A program made the translations under genes and the position numbers. A stretch of DNA of 43,175 nucleotides from Clostridia bacterium. GTDB taxonomy: Bacteria > Bacillota > Clostridia > Oscillospirales > Acutalibacteraceae. This document shows, piece after piece, positions 1 to 7,681 of the stretch; positions within the stretch are counted from its first letter, which is position 1, and each line of letters begins with the position of its first letter. The stretch is from positions 1 through 43,175 of the forward strand of contig JAGBSO010000025.1 of the NCBI GenBank assembly GCA_017631795.1. The letters are read 5' to 3'. The notes under the pieces are model-generated. The model did no database searches. It was not told the DNA's origin and worked only from the letters and a program-made list of their open reading frames with translations.

Positions 1-238
1 GAGAGGACCGGGATGGACGCACCGCTGGTGCATCGGTTGTCACGCCAGTGGCACGGCCGAGCAGCTATGTGCGGATTGGATAAACGCTGAAAGCATCTAA
101 GCGTGAAGCCATCTCCAAGATTAGATTTCCCATAGCGTAAGCTAGTAAGACCCCTCATGGACTATGAGGTTGATAGGCTGCATGTGTAAGCGTGGTGACA
201 CGTTCAGCTAGGCAGTACTAATAGGTCGAGGGCTTGTC
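1..238 (+). rRNA. 23S ribosomal RNA, 3' end (partial)
   Basis: The window opens inside a 23S rRNA gene. The conserved domain VI stretch is readable: a GGACCGGGATGGACG segment near the start, then TGAAAGCATCTAAG, and the terminal TACTAATAGGTCGAGGGC that pairs with the 5' end of 23S. The 3' end is placed at about 238 by similarity to other bacterial 23S ends, so it is accurate to a few bases. The gene begins outside the window. No 5S rRNA follows it before the terminator at about 302-335. Confidence 0.97.
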
Positions 239-301
239 CTTTCTTCATTTGGTTCTAAACCACATTCCTTTGTTCAGTTTTGAGGGTGCATAACTCATAG
301 T

Positions 302-335
302 AAACCGTAGATTGATTCTACGGTTTTTTATTTTT
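302..335 (+). terminator. Intrinsic terminator of the rRNA operon
   Basis: Nine-base perfect stem AAACCGTAG / CTACGGTTT with a 7-base loop, followed by a T-rich run. It lies about 65 bases after the 23S end and appears to close the rRNA transcript. The 60 bases between hold only the short 23S trailer and no gene. Confidence 0.85.
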
Positions 336-433
336 GTAAAGGTATAAAGACAGGATTTCTGTGCTGTTTTTGTATAATTCCCAAGTCATAATGCGAGTCG
401 ACATACATTTTTTCTTATTTTTGAATAATATGA

Positions 434-468
434 AAACCATCGTATTAACCGATGGTTATTTTTTTTAT
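434..468. terminator. Bidirectional hairpin terminator downstream of the small XRE gene
   Basis: Stem AACCATCG / CGATGGTT (435-457) with eight T's on the plus side and a shorter T-rich run on the minus side. It sits 20 bases past the stop codon of the minus-strand XRE gene and probably ends that transcript. The rest of 336-433 shows no gene or clear signal. Confidence 0.6.
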
Positions 469-477
469 ATTGTATAA

Positions 478-678
478 TCAATCTTTTGTGTGTAACAGTA
501 TATCCTGAACACTGCAGTCAAGAATATTGCACAGGTCATTGAGAGTAACAGTGCTTATTGGTTTGTTGTGTTTAAGTCTGTCTATCAGGCTTCTGCTGAT
601 GTTGTGATCTTTTATCAGTTTGTAAGTTGTAATATTTTTCTCTTTCATTGTTCGGTATAATGGTTCATACGTTATCAT
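478..678 (-). CDS. Small Cro/C1-type (XRE) HTH transcriptional regulator
   Basis: A 66-residue protein that is essentially one helix-turn-helix domain of the Cro/CI family (HTH_26-like). The pattern KNITTYKL...ISRSLIDRLK...STVTLNDLCNILDC is typical, with recognition helix at roughly residues 27-38 and the NDLCNILDCSVQDIL helix-4/5 segment. There is no extra sensing domain. Start ATG at 678 is preceded by a strong GAGGGGG ribosome binding site. It is divergent from the zinc-ribbon membrane protein at 807. The two promoters overlap, so this protein is a good candidate for an autorepressor that also controls its neighbour; that role is inferred. Confidence 0.88.
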   Translation of the reverse strand: MITYEPLYRTMKEKNITTYKLIKDHNISRSLIDRLKHNKPISTVTLNDLCNILDCSVQDILLHTKD

Positions 679-705
679 ATCAGTTCCCCCTCTGATACAA
701 TGATA
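673..705. promoter_or_regulatory. Imperfect inverted repeat over the XRE start and -10 (candidate operator)
   Basis: TATCATaTCAG (673-683) and CTGATAcaATGATA (692-705) form an imperfect dyad spanning the -10 and ribosome binding site of the small XRE gene. This suits autorepression. It is seen by eye only and has not been tested. Confidence 0.4.
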
Positions 706-728
706 TTTTATGCCCTATCTCTTGACAA
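700..728 (-). promoter_or_regulatory. Promoter of the XRE gene
   Basis: On the minus strand: -35 TTGTCA (728-723), 17-base spacer, -10 TATCAT (705-700). The -35 shares the bases TGACAA with the -35 of the divergent plus-strand promoter. Confidence 0.6.
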
Positions 729-750
729 TGGTCGATAAAACGAGTATAAT
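722..750 (+). promoter_or_regulatory. Consensus sigma-A promoter for the zinc-ribbon membrane protein
   Basis: TTGACA (722-727), exactly 17 bases, TATAAT (745-750): a full-consensus promoter, so probably strong unless repressed. A dyad CGATAT/ATATCG (759-777) lies just downstream in the initially transcribed region and could be an operator. Transcription would begin near 757. Confidence 0.85.
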
Positions 751-806
751 TAGCTTGTCGATATATGGAGCATATCGGCAATAAGATTGATTAAAGGAAT
801 GATATT

Positions 807-1928
807 ATGTATTGTACAAATTGCGGCGCTGAGACGAACAATAAATTATGCAGTAATTGCGGTGTTAAACAGAATAAGTCAAGAAATTATTGCAAATTCT
901 GTGGTGAAAAGATTGATAATAATTGCAAAAAATGTCCGAAATGTGGTGAATCTACTTCTGTTTCACCTATATATAAGCTTTTAAATATTATTAAATTCCC
1001 TGTTGCAACTTTTTTTATTTTTATGGGATTGAGCACATTCATCAGTATTGGTGCGTTATCTGAATTCGGAAGCGTAACACTTTACACGATTGTTTCAATA
1101 CTTATGGTATTATTCGCAATAATACTTATTGTTATTCCTATGCTTATTACAAAGAAAAATGATAGTAATGCTAAATCAAGAAAATTAAGCATCATTGTTA
1201 CTGTTGTCATGCTTATTGCATCTATTGTTTGCTGGAATGTTGTCTCTTCGGAAAATAAAGCACTTAATGATGCAAGAAATGAAGCTGAAATGAATGCCAA
1301 GTTTGAAGCGGAATTTGCTGAGTTTGAAAGCTTATTTGCAGAAGGAAAGTTTGAAGCAGCATTGGCATATGCTAAAGTTGGAGATTTTGACGAAAGAGCA
1401 AAGGTAAATCCGTTGTACGACGACTACTGTAATTACGCAAAAGGTATGATTGCATATCAGAATGAACCGTATAATAAGCTTTATGACGCTTTGGTATATT
1501 TCAGTAGTTGTGAAGAAGGTTTCCTTGAAACAGAAAAGCACATTGCGGACATAAAGAAAGTATTTGCTGACTTTATGGGTGTTTATGAAATAAAAGATGG
1601 TGCTATCAAGGTTTACATGTCAATCACTGAAAATGGTGATGTAGCTTTTGTTCTGGAAGATGATTACAAATCTGGCAGTATAAATTATCTTAATAGAATA
1701 TACCGTGAAAATATTAAAACAAATGATATTGAAGGCTGGGCACTGCTGCTTACTGGCACAAAGTATATTGACGGCGAATTGAAGCTTACCTATGACTATA
1801 ATTTGTATGCAATTTCTGACACCACTGACGTTGCAGTTGTTTCTAAAGGAAATGGAGCAGACTTAGGTGTTTATGCAGGTAAATATACAAAAATATCAGA
1901 TACACCTCTTGCTGACAAATCAAATTAA
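807..1928 (+). CDS. Zinc-ribbon membrane protein with extracytoplasmic C-terminal domain
   Basis: A 373-residue protein. The N-terminus carries double zinc-ribbon CxxC motifs (CTNCG, CSNCG, CKFCG, then CKKCPKCG; residues about 3-46). Hydrophobic membrane segments follow at about residues 65-85, 92-112 and 125-145. Next is an acidic helical stretch (Glu/Ala-rich, about 150-185) and a C-terminal domain of about 190 residues that I do not recognise. The layout matches the 'zinc ribbon plus TM plus variable domain' proteins common in Clostridia. Function is unknown; a sensing or envelope role is inferred only from topology. Start ATG has AAAGGA upstream. Transcribed alone, with its own terminator. 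Confidence 0.85.
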   Translation: MYCTNCGAETNNKLCSNCGVKQNKSRNYCKFCGEKIDNNCKKCPKCGESTSVSPIYKLLNIIKFPVATFFIFMGLSTFISIGALSEFGSVTLYTIVSILMVLFAIILIVIPMLITKKNDSNAKSRKLSIIVTVVMLIASIVCWNVVSSENKALNDARNEAEMNAKFEAEFAEFESLFAEGKFEAALAYAKVGDFDERAKVNPLYDDYCNYAKGMIAYQNEPYNKLYDALVYFSSCEEGFLETEKHIADIKKVFADFMGVYEIKDGAIKVYMSITENGDVAFVLEDDYKSGSINYLNRIYRENIKTNDIEGWALLLTGTKYIDGELKLTYDYNLYAISDTTDVAVVSKGNGADLGVYAGKYTKISDTPLADKSN

Positions 1929-1934
1929 TATTTC

Positions 1935-1970
1935 AACTCCTGTGACAGCTCTTGTCACAGGAGTTTTTAA
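1935..1970 (+). terminator. Intrinsic terminator
   Basis: Eleven-base perfect stem CTCCTGTGACA / TGTCACAGGAG with a 5-base loop, then TTTTT. It closes the zinc-ribbon gene. Confidence 0.92.
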
Positions 1971-2007
1971 TATTTAATATAAGCCTAAATGGTGCTGTTT
2001 TTTTGTG

Positions 2008-2036
2008 TTGACAAAGTGTATTTTTCACTATATAAT
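2008..2036 (+). promoter_or_regulatory. Consensus promoter for the dCMP deaminase operon
   Basis: TTGACA (2008-2013), 17-base spacer, TATAAT (2031-2036), about 30 bases before the start codon, leaving a short leader with the site CGGAG. Confidence 0.88.
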
Positions 2037-2067
2037 TATATTAATAAGTAACTAACGGAGAATTATT

Positions 2068-2547
2068 ATGGTTAAGCCCGACGGAAAGAAGAGAATTTCA
2101 AAAATTGATACATATCTTAATGTTGCGGAGACTTTTGCATACAGAAGCACCTGTCTCAAGCGCAAATACGGTGCTGTTATCGTCAAGGATGATACTGTGA
2201 TTTCAACGGGTTATAATGGCTCACCACGTGGGTTTGAGAATTGTTGCGATGTGGGTGAATGTGAAAGAATCCGCCGGAATATGCATCAGGGCGAAGGTTA
2301 CGGAATGTGTAAAGCTGTTCATGCCGAGCAGAATGCGCTTCTTAATTGTTCACGAGACCTGACAATCGGTGCAGACATTTATCTTGCGGGTGTGAGCAAT
2401 GACAATTCCGTATACCGTGCAAAGCCTTGTCCCGTGTGCGCAAGACTTATCATTCAGTCCGGAATAAATAATGTATATGTCCGTGTGGGTGAAAATGCAG
2501 ATGAGTTTGAAGTAATTGCTGCAAAAGACCTGCTGTGGCATTTGTAG
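2068..2547 (+). CDS. Deoxycytidylate (dCMP) deaminase
   Basis: A 159-residue zinc-dependent deaminase of the ComEB/dCMP deaminase family. It converts dCMP to dUMP, supplying thymidylate synthase in the cytoplasm. The zinc and catalytic signature is complete: HAEQNA (His85, catalytic Glu87) and PCPVCA (Cys121 and Cys124). The insert between strands 2 and 3 (GYNGSPRGFENC...) is typical of dCMP rather than cytidine deaminases. Length is normal for the family. The start codon lies 31 bases after a consensus -10. The next gene starts 9 bases after its stop, so the two are co-transcribed. Confidence 0.95.
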   Translation: MVKPDGKKRISKIDTYLNVAETFAYRSTCLKRKYGAVIVKDDTVISTGYNGSPRGFENCCDVGECERIRRNMHQGEGYGMCKAVHAEQNALLNCSRDLTIGADIYLAGVSNDNSVYRAKPCPVCARLIIQSGINNVYVRVGENADEFEVIAAKDLLWHL

Positions 2548-2556
2548 GTAAGTGTT

Positions 2557-2886
2557 ATGAATAAAAATATTATAAAGGTTACTGTCGACAGACCGCTTGG
2601 CAGTAAACATCCTGAATATGATATGATTTATCCTGTGAATTACGGTTATGTTGAAGGTATATTTGCAGGTGACGGTGAAGAACAGGATGCCTATATACTC
2701 GGAATTGATGAACCGCTGTCTGAATTTACGGGGAATCTGATTGCAATTGTTCACCGCAGGAATGATAATGAAGATAAATGGGTAGTTACACCTGCCGGAA
2801 TGAATTTTAATGAAGACGAAATAAGAAATCAGCTGTGTTTTCAGGAGAAGTATTTTGACAGCACAATTGAAATGCTGAATATTTGA
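2557..2886 (+). CDS. Small inorganic pyrophosphatase-like protein
   Basis: A 109-residue protein resembling the short inorganic pyrophosphatase family of Firmicutes. Recognisable segments are VDRPLGSKHP, YPVNYGYVEG and DGEEQDAYILGIDEP, which parallel the family I pyrophosphatase core (YPxNYG and the DxxPxD-type metal site). It is much shorter than classical Ppa (about 170 residues). The expected reaction is hydrolysis of PPi or a related phosphoanhydride; substrate is not proven by the sequence. It lies in a two-gene operon after dCMP deaminase, which fits nucleotide housekeeping. It ends before a hairpin shared with the convergent radical SAM gene. Confidence 0.8.
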   Translation: MNKNIIKVTVDRPLGSKHPEYDMIYPVNYGYVEGIFAGDGEEQDAYILGIDEPLSEFTGNLIAIVHRRNDNEDKWVVTPAGMNFNEDEIRNQLCFQEKYFDSTIEMLNI

Positions 2887-2900
2887 ATCTTTGCTAATAA

Positions 2901-2935
2901 AAAAGGAGCCGCATTGCGACTCCTTAATTTTATTG
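2901..2935. terminator. Shared terminator between convergent genes
   Basis: Stem AAGGAGcCGC / GCGaCTCCTT (2903-2925). On the minus strand it is followed by TTTTTT, giving a good terminator for the radical SAM gene; on the plus strand a weaker TTAATTTT tail follows. Confidence 0.8.
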
Positions 2936-4342
2936 CATTTTGGGTTTTCCGCCGTCACGGTAATACTGTGTTCTTGTCTTGGGATGGGGATTGTTTGCCC
3001 AGATTTCTTCTGCAACAGGTTTCCATTCATAAGCAAACTCGTCACATTTTCTGCAGAGTGTGTCAACATCTTCGCTTGCGATAAGGTCTGTTGATTTTGC
3101 ACCGGTCTTTTTGATGATTTCACGGAGTTTTTCCGGATTTTCAAGCATCGGACAGGGACGAAGATGATTGTCATTGAAAGGCTGACCTTTTCTGTACTCT
3201 GTGAAAAGGGGATTTTTAAGGCCTTCAAGCAATGTGTGTGTGCGTATGTTTGCGTCAGAATAGTGAATGAAAACGCAAGGCTCCATGTCACCGCGTGAAT
3301 TGATGTGGAAATAGTTTCTTCCTGCTGCAATACAGCCGCCTACAAATTCACCGTCATCCTGGAAATCGAAAACAAACATCGGTTTTCCTGTTTTACCGCT
3401 TCTGACTTTTCTGAGCCAGTAATACATATATTTTCTCTGAGCAGGAGAGGGGATAAGGTTTTTATCACCGTCATGACCGATGGGCATGTAGTTGAAATAG
3501 AAACCGAATTTTACACCCTTGCTTACCATAAGATCAAGGAATTCGTCGCTTGTTACATAGTCCACATTGTTTCTTGTGTAGCAAACGGAAATACCGAAAA
3601 TGATCTTGTTTTTCCTGAGAAGATCCATCGCATCAAGAGTTGTCTTGTATGCACCATCACCTCTGCGCCAGTCGTTGCTTTCTTCACTGCCTTCAATGCT
3701 GAGTGCAAGTGAAAGATTTCCGACTCTCTTCATGTTATCGCAGAATTTCTGGTCGATAAGAGTTGCGTTTGTGTATGCAAGGAAAACGCAATCGGGATTT
3801 TCTTCACAGATTGTGATGATATCCTTTTTTCTGATAAGCGGTTCTCCGCCTGTGTACATATAAATGTGAGTTCCGAGTTCCTTACCCTGTGAAACAACGC
3901 TTTGCATATCTTCAAGAGAAAGGTTGAGCTTGTGACCGTATTCTGCAGCCCAACAGCCTTTGCAGTTGAGATTACATGCACTTGTGGGATCCATAAGAAT
4001 GAGCCAGGGAATGTTGCAACCGAGTTTTTCACGGTTTTCACGGACCTGCTTTGTTCCTTTAAGCCCTGCTTCATAACCGAAAGCATAAACAAGTTTTTTA
4101 AGAATCTCGGGATCAGTATCGTTGATTATATTCTTTGCAAGTTTTGTGTATGTGTTGTTCGGATCAGATGCACCTTTTGTTATTCCGTCAAGAGCTTTTC
4201 CGGGGAAAATGCCGCTGAAGAGTTTCATCACTCTACCTGCAAACTTGGGAATATTCTTATCAGGATCTTTGCTGATATATTTTATTGCCTTATCTGTAGC
4301 AATGTTCAGCGCCACTTTGGCAAATTTATCTTTTGCAGACAT
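2930..4342 (-). CDS. Radical SAM protein with C-terminal SPASM-like cysteine cluster
   Basis: A 470-residue radical SAM enzyme. The [4Fe-4S]-SAM motif is CNLNCKGC (Cys123, Cys127, Cys130) and the SAM-binding YTGGEPL follows. A 110-residue N-terminal extension precedes the barrel. The C-terminal third contains further cysteines (GGCIAAG, EPCVF, RPCPM, DTLCRKC), resembling a SPASM/twitch auxiliary cluster, as in peptide- or cofactor-modifying enzymes. No precursor peptide is visible next to it, so the substrate is unknown. Start ATG has AAGGAG at good spacing. Transcribed alone from a minus-strand promoter at 4377-4405. The protein is of general clostridial type; the function is not named here. 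Confidence 0.9.
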   Translation of the reverse strand: MSAKDKFAKVALNIATDKAIKYISKDPDKNIPKFAGRVMKLFSGIFPGKALDGITKGASDPNNTYTKLAKNIINDTDPEILKKLVYAFGYEAGLKGTKQVRENREKLGCNIPWLILMDPTSACNLNCKGCWAAEYGHKLNLSLEDMQSVVSQGKELGTHIYMYTGGEPLIRKKDIITICEENPDCVFLAYTNATLIDQKFCDNMKRVGNLSLALSIEGSEESNDWRRGDGAYKTTLDAMDLLRKNKIIFGISVCYTRNNVDYVTSDEFLDLMVSKGVKFGFYFNYMPIGHDGDKNLIPSPAQRKYMYYWLRKVRSGKTGKPMFVFDFQDDGEFVGGCIAAGRNYFHINSRGDMEPCVFIHYSDANIRTHTLLEGLKNPLFTEYRKGQPFNDNHLRPCPMLENPEKLREIIKKTGAKSTDLIASEDVDTLCRKCDEFAYEWKPVAEEIWANNPHPKTRTQYYRDGGKPKMQ

Positions 4343-4376
4343 AGTGATCTCCTTTCTTTACTACATATACCAATTA

Positions 4377-4405
4377 AGTATATCACAAAAAATCAAATCT
4401 GTAAA
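4377..4405 (-). promoter_or_regulatory. Promoter of the radical SAM gene
   Basis: Minus strand: -35 TTTACA (4405-4400), 17 bases, -10 TATACT (4382-4377). It lies 34 bases before the start codon. Confidence 0.7.
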
Positions 4406-4458
4406 CACTTTTATTGTTACAATTTTGAGATATTTTTTACACTCTTTTCAATATTTGC

Positions 4459-4487
4459 TTGTATCGTCATTCATTATATGTTATTAT
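4459..4487 (+). promoter_or_regulatory. Candidate promoter of the VTT/NptA/MntP operon
   Basis: TTGTAT (4459-4464), 17-base spacer, TATTAT (4482-4487), 32 bases before the chosen start. Moderate match to consensus. Confidence 0.5.
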
Positions 4488-4519
4488 TATTAAACGAAGG
4501 TTTAAATAACGAGGTAGAA

Positions 4520-5200
4520 ATGGAAAACAGAAAAAAAGAAACAGCAGGAATCATTTTGAGAGCAGTTGTTGCCATGATTCTGTTTGTTATTGCAATAGTC
4601 AATTATGATAAACTGTCAGGACTTGATGTGGAATCACTTCTTGCACAATTTAATGAAACAGGTGTTATCGTAGCGGTTGTACTTGCATTATATTTTGTAA
4701 AGGGACTGATTTTTGTCCTTCCCGCATCGGTCATTTATGTTGCAGTCGGTGTTATTCTTGATACATGGCTTGCAATCGGAGTGAATGTGCTTGGCATAGT
4801 GATTGAGATACTTGCCGCATATTTTCTCGGCAGATTTCTCGGCAAAGACTATGTGCACCGTCTTCTGTCTAAAAAAGAAGCAGGACGAAAGATTCTAGCA
4901 ACCAATTTTCAGGATAAAAAATGGCTGATTTTTGTAACAAGACTGTTGCCTGTGTTCCCCATAGATTTCCTGAGTCTGTTTTTCGGTGCAACACGAAGCA
5001 ACGGTTTTATGCATTTTATTCTGTCTGTGGCGGGACTTGCGCCGAGAGTCATATTGTTTACTGTAATCGGTGACAATCTGTTTAAATGGATTCCCATGGA
5101 TAAACTGATTTTTATAATTATCTGCTGCATTCCTGTGGGAGTTGCAGTTTATCTCGTAAAAAAACTTGTATTAGATAAAAAGAAACGAAAGGAGAATTGA
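4520..5200 (+). CDS. VTT-domain (TVP38/TMEM64, DedA-like) membrane protein
   Basis: A 226-residue integral membrane protein with about six hydrophobic segments. It carries the VTT/SNARE-associated signature around TRLLPVFPIDFLSLFFGATR, including the conserved F/RLxPxxPxD core, plus the reentrant-like FLGRFLGKDY region. Family members are linked to lipid scrambling or undecaprenyl-phosphate and phospholipid translocation; the exact role here is inferred. I use the ATG at 4520, which has GAGGT at 9 bases and follows a promoter. The frame stays open far upstream, but that part lies over the antisense radical SAM gene and is not coding. The stop is 1 base from the next gene. Confidence 0.87.
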   Translation: MENRKKETAGIILRAVVAMILFVIAIVNYDKLSGLDVESLLAQFNETGVIVAVVLALYFVKGLIFVLPASVIYVAVGVILDTWLAIGVNVLGIVIEILAAYFLGRFLGKDYVHRLLSKKEAGRKILATNFQDKKWLIFVTRLLPVFPIDFLSLFFGATRSNGFMHFILSVAGLAPRVILFTVIGDNLFKWIPMDKLIFIIICCIPVGVAVYLVKKLVLDKKKRKEN

Positions 5201-5201
5201 T

Positions 5202-6947
5202 ATGGATATATTTTCAATCATTTCAATGCTCGGAGGACTTGCACTTTTCCTTTTCGGAATGCATCAGCTTTCTGCAGGTCTTGAAAAAATGGCAGGCGGA
5301 AAAATGGAATCCGTACTCAAAAAAGTGACTTCAAAAAGAATACTGGGACTTATTCTCGGTGCAGGTGTAACGGCAGCTATTCAGTCATCATCTGCAGTTA
5401 CGGTTATGCTTGTCGGTCTTGTCAACTCAGGAATCATGCAGTTGTCACAGTCCATAAGCGTAATTATGGGTTCAAATATCGGTACAACCATTACTGCATG
5501 GATACTTTCGCTTACAGGCATTGACAGTTCAAATATTTTTATCAATCTTCTGAAACCTGCAAACTTTTCACCAATAGTTGCACTTATCGGTGTTATTCTT
5601 ATTATGGCAGGAAAGAAACAGAAGCACAAGGATATCGGTGGAATCTGCATCGGTTTTGCAGTGCTTATGTATGGTATGACAATTATGTCAGACTCGGTTG
5701 AAGCTCTTGCAGATATGCCTGAGTTTGTCAATATTCTTACATTCTTCACTAATCCCATTATGGGTGTGCTTGTAGGTCTTGTTTTCACTGCTATCATCCA
5801 GTCATCATCAGCATCAGTCGGTGTGTTGCAGGCTCTCTCAATGACAGGTGCAATCACTTACGGTGCAGCAATACCTATCATCATGGGTCAGAATATCGGT
5901 ACTTGCGTATCATCACTTCTTGCATCTATGGGTACATCAAAAAATGCAAAACGTGTTGCAATGGTGCATATTCTCTTTAATGTAATCGGTTCTGTTGTCT
6001 GCCTTACAGCATGGCTTATTGCAGACGGTATCATCAAGTTTGCATTCACAGATACTCCCGTTGAACCGTTCAATATTGCTGTTCTTCATTCTATTTTCAA
6101 TATTGTTACAACAATTATGCTCTTCCCCTTTGCATCTCTTCTTGAAAAGCTTGTTAAGGTTATTATCCGTGATGCAAAAGAAAAAGAAGCAGTTGTATTG
6201 CTTGATGACCGTCTTATGACAGTGCCTTCCTTTGCTGTTGCAAAGGCAGAAAGCGTAACAGGTGAAATGGCTTCACTTGCAAAGAAAAGCGTTAAATCTG
6301 CTGTATCACTTCTTGACAGATATGATGAAAAATCAGCACAGCTTGTTGAAGAAATGGAAGATACTATTGACAGATACGAAGATGAACTCGGCACTTATCT
6401 TGTCAAGCTTTCAAAGAAAGAAATCGGTGAAAACGAGTCAAAGGTTATTTCAAAAATACTTCATACAATAAACGACTTTGAGCGTATAGGTGACCATGCA
6501 AGTAATATTCTCGACACTGCAAAAGAGATGCACGAAAAGAAAATTGCATTCTCTTCAGAAGCAAAGGATGAACTTGAAAATCTCAATGATGCAATTTCTG
6601 AAATCCTTTCAATCACAGTCAAGTCATTCAAGAATGATGATGTTGAGCTTGCAGAAATCGTTGAGCCTCTTGAAGAAGTAATTGATGAAATCATAGACCA
6701 TGTAAAGAGTCATCATATCGAAAGACTCACAAGAGGCGAATGTACAATTGAACTCGGTTTCATTCTTTCTGATGTGCTTACAAACTATGAAAGAATTTCC
6801 GACCACTGTTCAAATATTGCCGTTGCAGTTATCGAAGCTCAGAGAGAGATGTTTGATGCACATGAATATCTGAGCAACGTTAAGAAAAACGGTGAAGGCA
6901 GATATTATGAATACTTTGAAAAGTACAAAAAACAGTATTCAGTATAA
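5202..6947 (+). CDS. Na+/phosphate symporter with C-terminal PhoU domain (NptA/YjbB type)
   Basis: A 581-residue protein. The N-terminal half holds two inverted Na/Pi-cotransporter repeats, each with the QSSSA signature (Gln61 and Gln200), and the paired GSNIGTT / GQNIGTC motifs. The C-terminal part, from about residue 345, is a helical PhoU-like domain with two EI..NDFERIGDHASNI / YERISDHCSNI metal-binding repeats. It would move phosphate across the membrane coupled to sodium (import, or export as in E. coli YjbB), with PhoU sensing phosphate status. It has a strong AAAGGAG site, starts 1 base after the VTT gene and is followed 12 bases later by mntP. Confidence 0.93.
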   Translation: MDIFSIISMLGGLALFLFGMHQLSAGLEKMAGGKMESVLKKVTSKRILGLILGAGVTAAIQSSSAVTVMLVGLVNSGIMQLSQSISVIMGSNIGTTITAWILSLTGIDSSNIFINLLKPANFSPIVALIGVILIMAGKKQKHKDIGGICIGFAVLMYGMTIMSDSVEALADMPEFVNILTFFTNPIMGVLVGLVFTAIIQSSSASVGVLQALSMTGAITYGAAIPIIMGQNIGTCVSSLLASMGTSKNAKRVAMVHILFNVIGSVVCLTAWLIADGIIKFAFTDTPVEPFNIAVLHSIFNIVTTIMLFPFASLLEKLVKVIIRDAKEKEAVVLLDDRLMTVPSFAVAKAESVTGEMASLAKKSVKSAVSLLDRYDEKSAQLVEEMEDTIDRYEDELGTYLVKLSKKEIGENESKVISKILHTINDFERIGDHASNILDTAKEMHEKKIAFSSEAKDELENLNDAISEILSITVKSFKNDDVELAEIVEPLEEVIDEIIDHVKSHHIERLTRGECTIELGFILSDVLTNYERISDHCSNIAVAVIEAQREMFDAHEYLSNVKKNGEGRYYEYFEKYKKQYSV

Positions 6948-6959
6948 AGAGGTAAATCA

Positions 6960-7526
6960 ATGACAATCTGGGAAATATTTCTTATAGCAGTAGGACTGTC
7001 AATGGACGCGTTTGCAGTTGCTGTTTGCAAAGGTCTTAAAATGCCTAAAATCAACAAAAAGCAGACTGCACTTATTGCACTTTTCTTCGGCGGTTTTCAG
7101 GGACTCATGCCTCTTATCGGCTATTTTCTCGGCAAACAGTTTGAGCAGTACATTGTAAGCGTTGACCACTGGATAACATTTGTGCTTTTAGGTTTCATCG
7201 GCGGAAAGATGATTTATGAATCATTCAAAAAAGAAGACGAAGATGAAGACAAACCCTTCAGCATAAAGGAGCTTTTTGTCCTTGCAATTGCAACAAGTAT
7301 TGATGCTCTTGCCGTTGGTATCACATTCGCATTCCTGCAGGTAAATATCGCAATATCGGTATCATTTATCGGTGTTATTACATTTATCCTTTCAGCAATC
7401 GGTGTTTTAATCGGACACAAATTCGGTGAAAAATACAAGAGCAAAGCTGAGTTTGCAGGCGGTCTGATTCTTGTGCTTATCGGACTTAAAATATTGCTCG
7501 AACATCTTGAATTGTTACCATTCTGA
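6960..7526 (+). CDS. mntP: Manganese efflux pump MntP
   Basis: A 188-residue, six-TM protein of the MntP (DUF204/YebN) family, which exports Mn2+ in exchange for protons. The internal duplication typical of the family is evident: SMDAFAVAV (Asp16) and SIDALAVG (Asp115), the acidic residues needed for transport. The cytoplasmic loop ([12 protein letters not shown]) separates the repeats. It is third in the operon after the Na/Pi-PhoU gene. No yybP-ykoY riboswitch is possible immediately upstream because only 12 bases separate it from the preceding stop. An intrinsic terminator follows. Confidence 0.95.
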   Translation: MTIWEIFLIAVGLSMDAFAVAVCKGLKMPKINKKQTALIALFFGGFQGLMPLIGYFLGKQFEQYIVSVDHWITFVLLGFIGGKMIYESFKKEDEDEDKPFSIKELFVLAIATSIDALAVGITFAFLQVNIAISVSFIGVITFILSAIGVLIGHKFGEKYKSKAEFAGGLILVLIGLKILLEHLELLPF

Positions 7527-7531
7527 AAATA

Positions 7532-7560
7532 AAAATGACCGCATCTGCGGTCATTTTTTA
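7532..7560 (+). terminator. Intrinsic terminator after mntP
   Basis: Stem AATGACCGCA / TGCGGTCATT followed by a T run. The T run is also the beginning of the next palindrome (7555-7593). Confidence 0.9.
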
Positions 7561-7681
7561 CTTTATGGAAACGCAGTTTCCATAAAGTAAAAAGATTGTA
7601 TGTCCCTCCGAAAGCCCGCTACGCGTGCTCGGAGATGGACGAATCGAAAACGGTCGCCGCATTACGGCGAAAGCCGTTTTC
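7555..7681. repeat. GC-rich cluster of three palindromes (candidate dispersed repeat element)
   Basis: Three hairpins in tandem. The first has perfect 18-base arms (7555-7572 and 7576-7593; core ACTTTATGGAAAC) around a 3-base loop. The second is CTCCGA (7606-7611) with TCGGAG (7629-7634). The third is nested: GAAAACGG/CCGTTTTC outer (7646-7653, 7674-7681) and TCGCCG/CGGCGA inner (7654-7659, 7665-7670). The stretch from about 7600 is clearly richer in G+C (GCG, TCG, CGC) than its surroundings, and the open reading frame of the HAD gene runs through it. This looks like an inserted REP/MITE-type palindromic repeat, but no second copy is evident by eye in this window, so its repeated nature is inferred. 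Confidence 0.6.

Noticed and set aside
2350..3330. 326-residue minus-strand open frame across dCMP deaminase, PPase and radical SAM ends
   Set aside because: It is antisense to confidently assigned genes on one part and out of frame with the radical SAM on the other, with no ribosome binding site or family match.
3902..4519. Long upstream extension of the VTT reading frame
   Set aside because: It overlaps the antisense radical SAM gene and its promoter; the ATG at 4520 has a good ribosome binding site and gives the normal family length.
6948..6960. Manganese riboswitch (yybP-ykoY) upstream of mntP
   Set aside because: Only 12 bases separate mntP from the upstream gene; no room for the aptamer.
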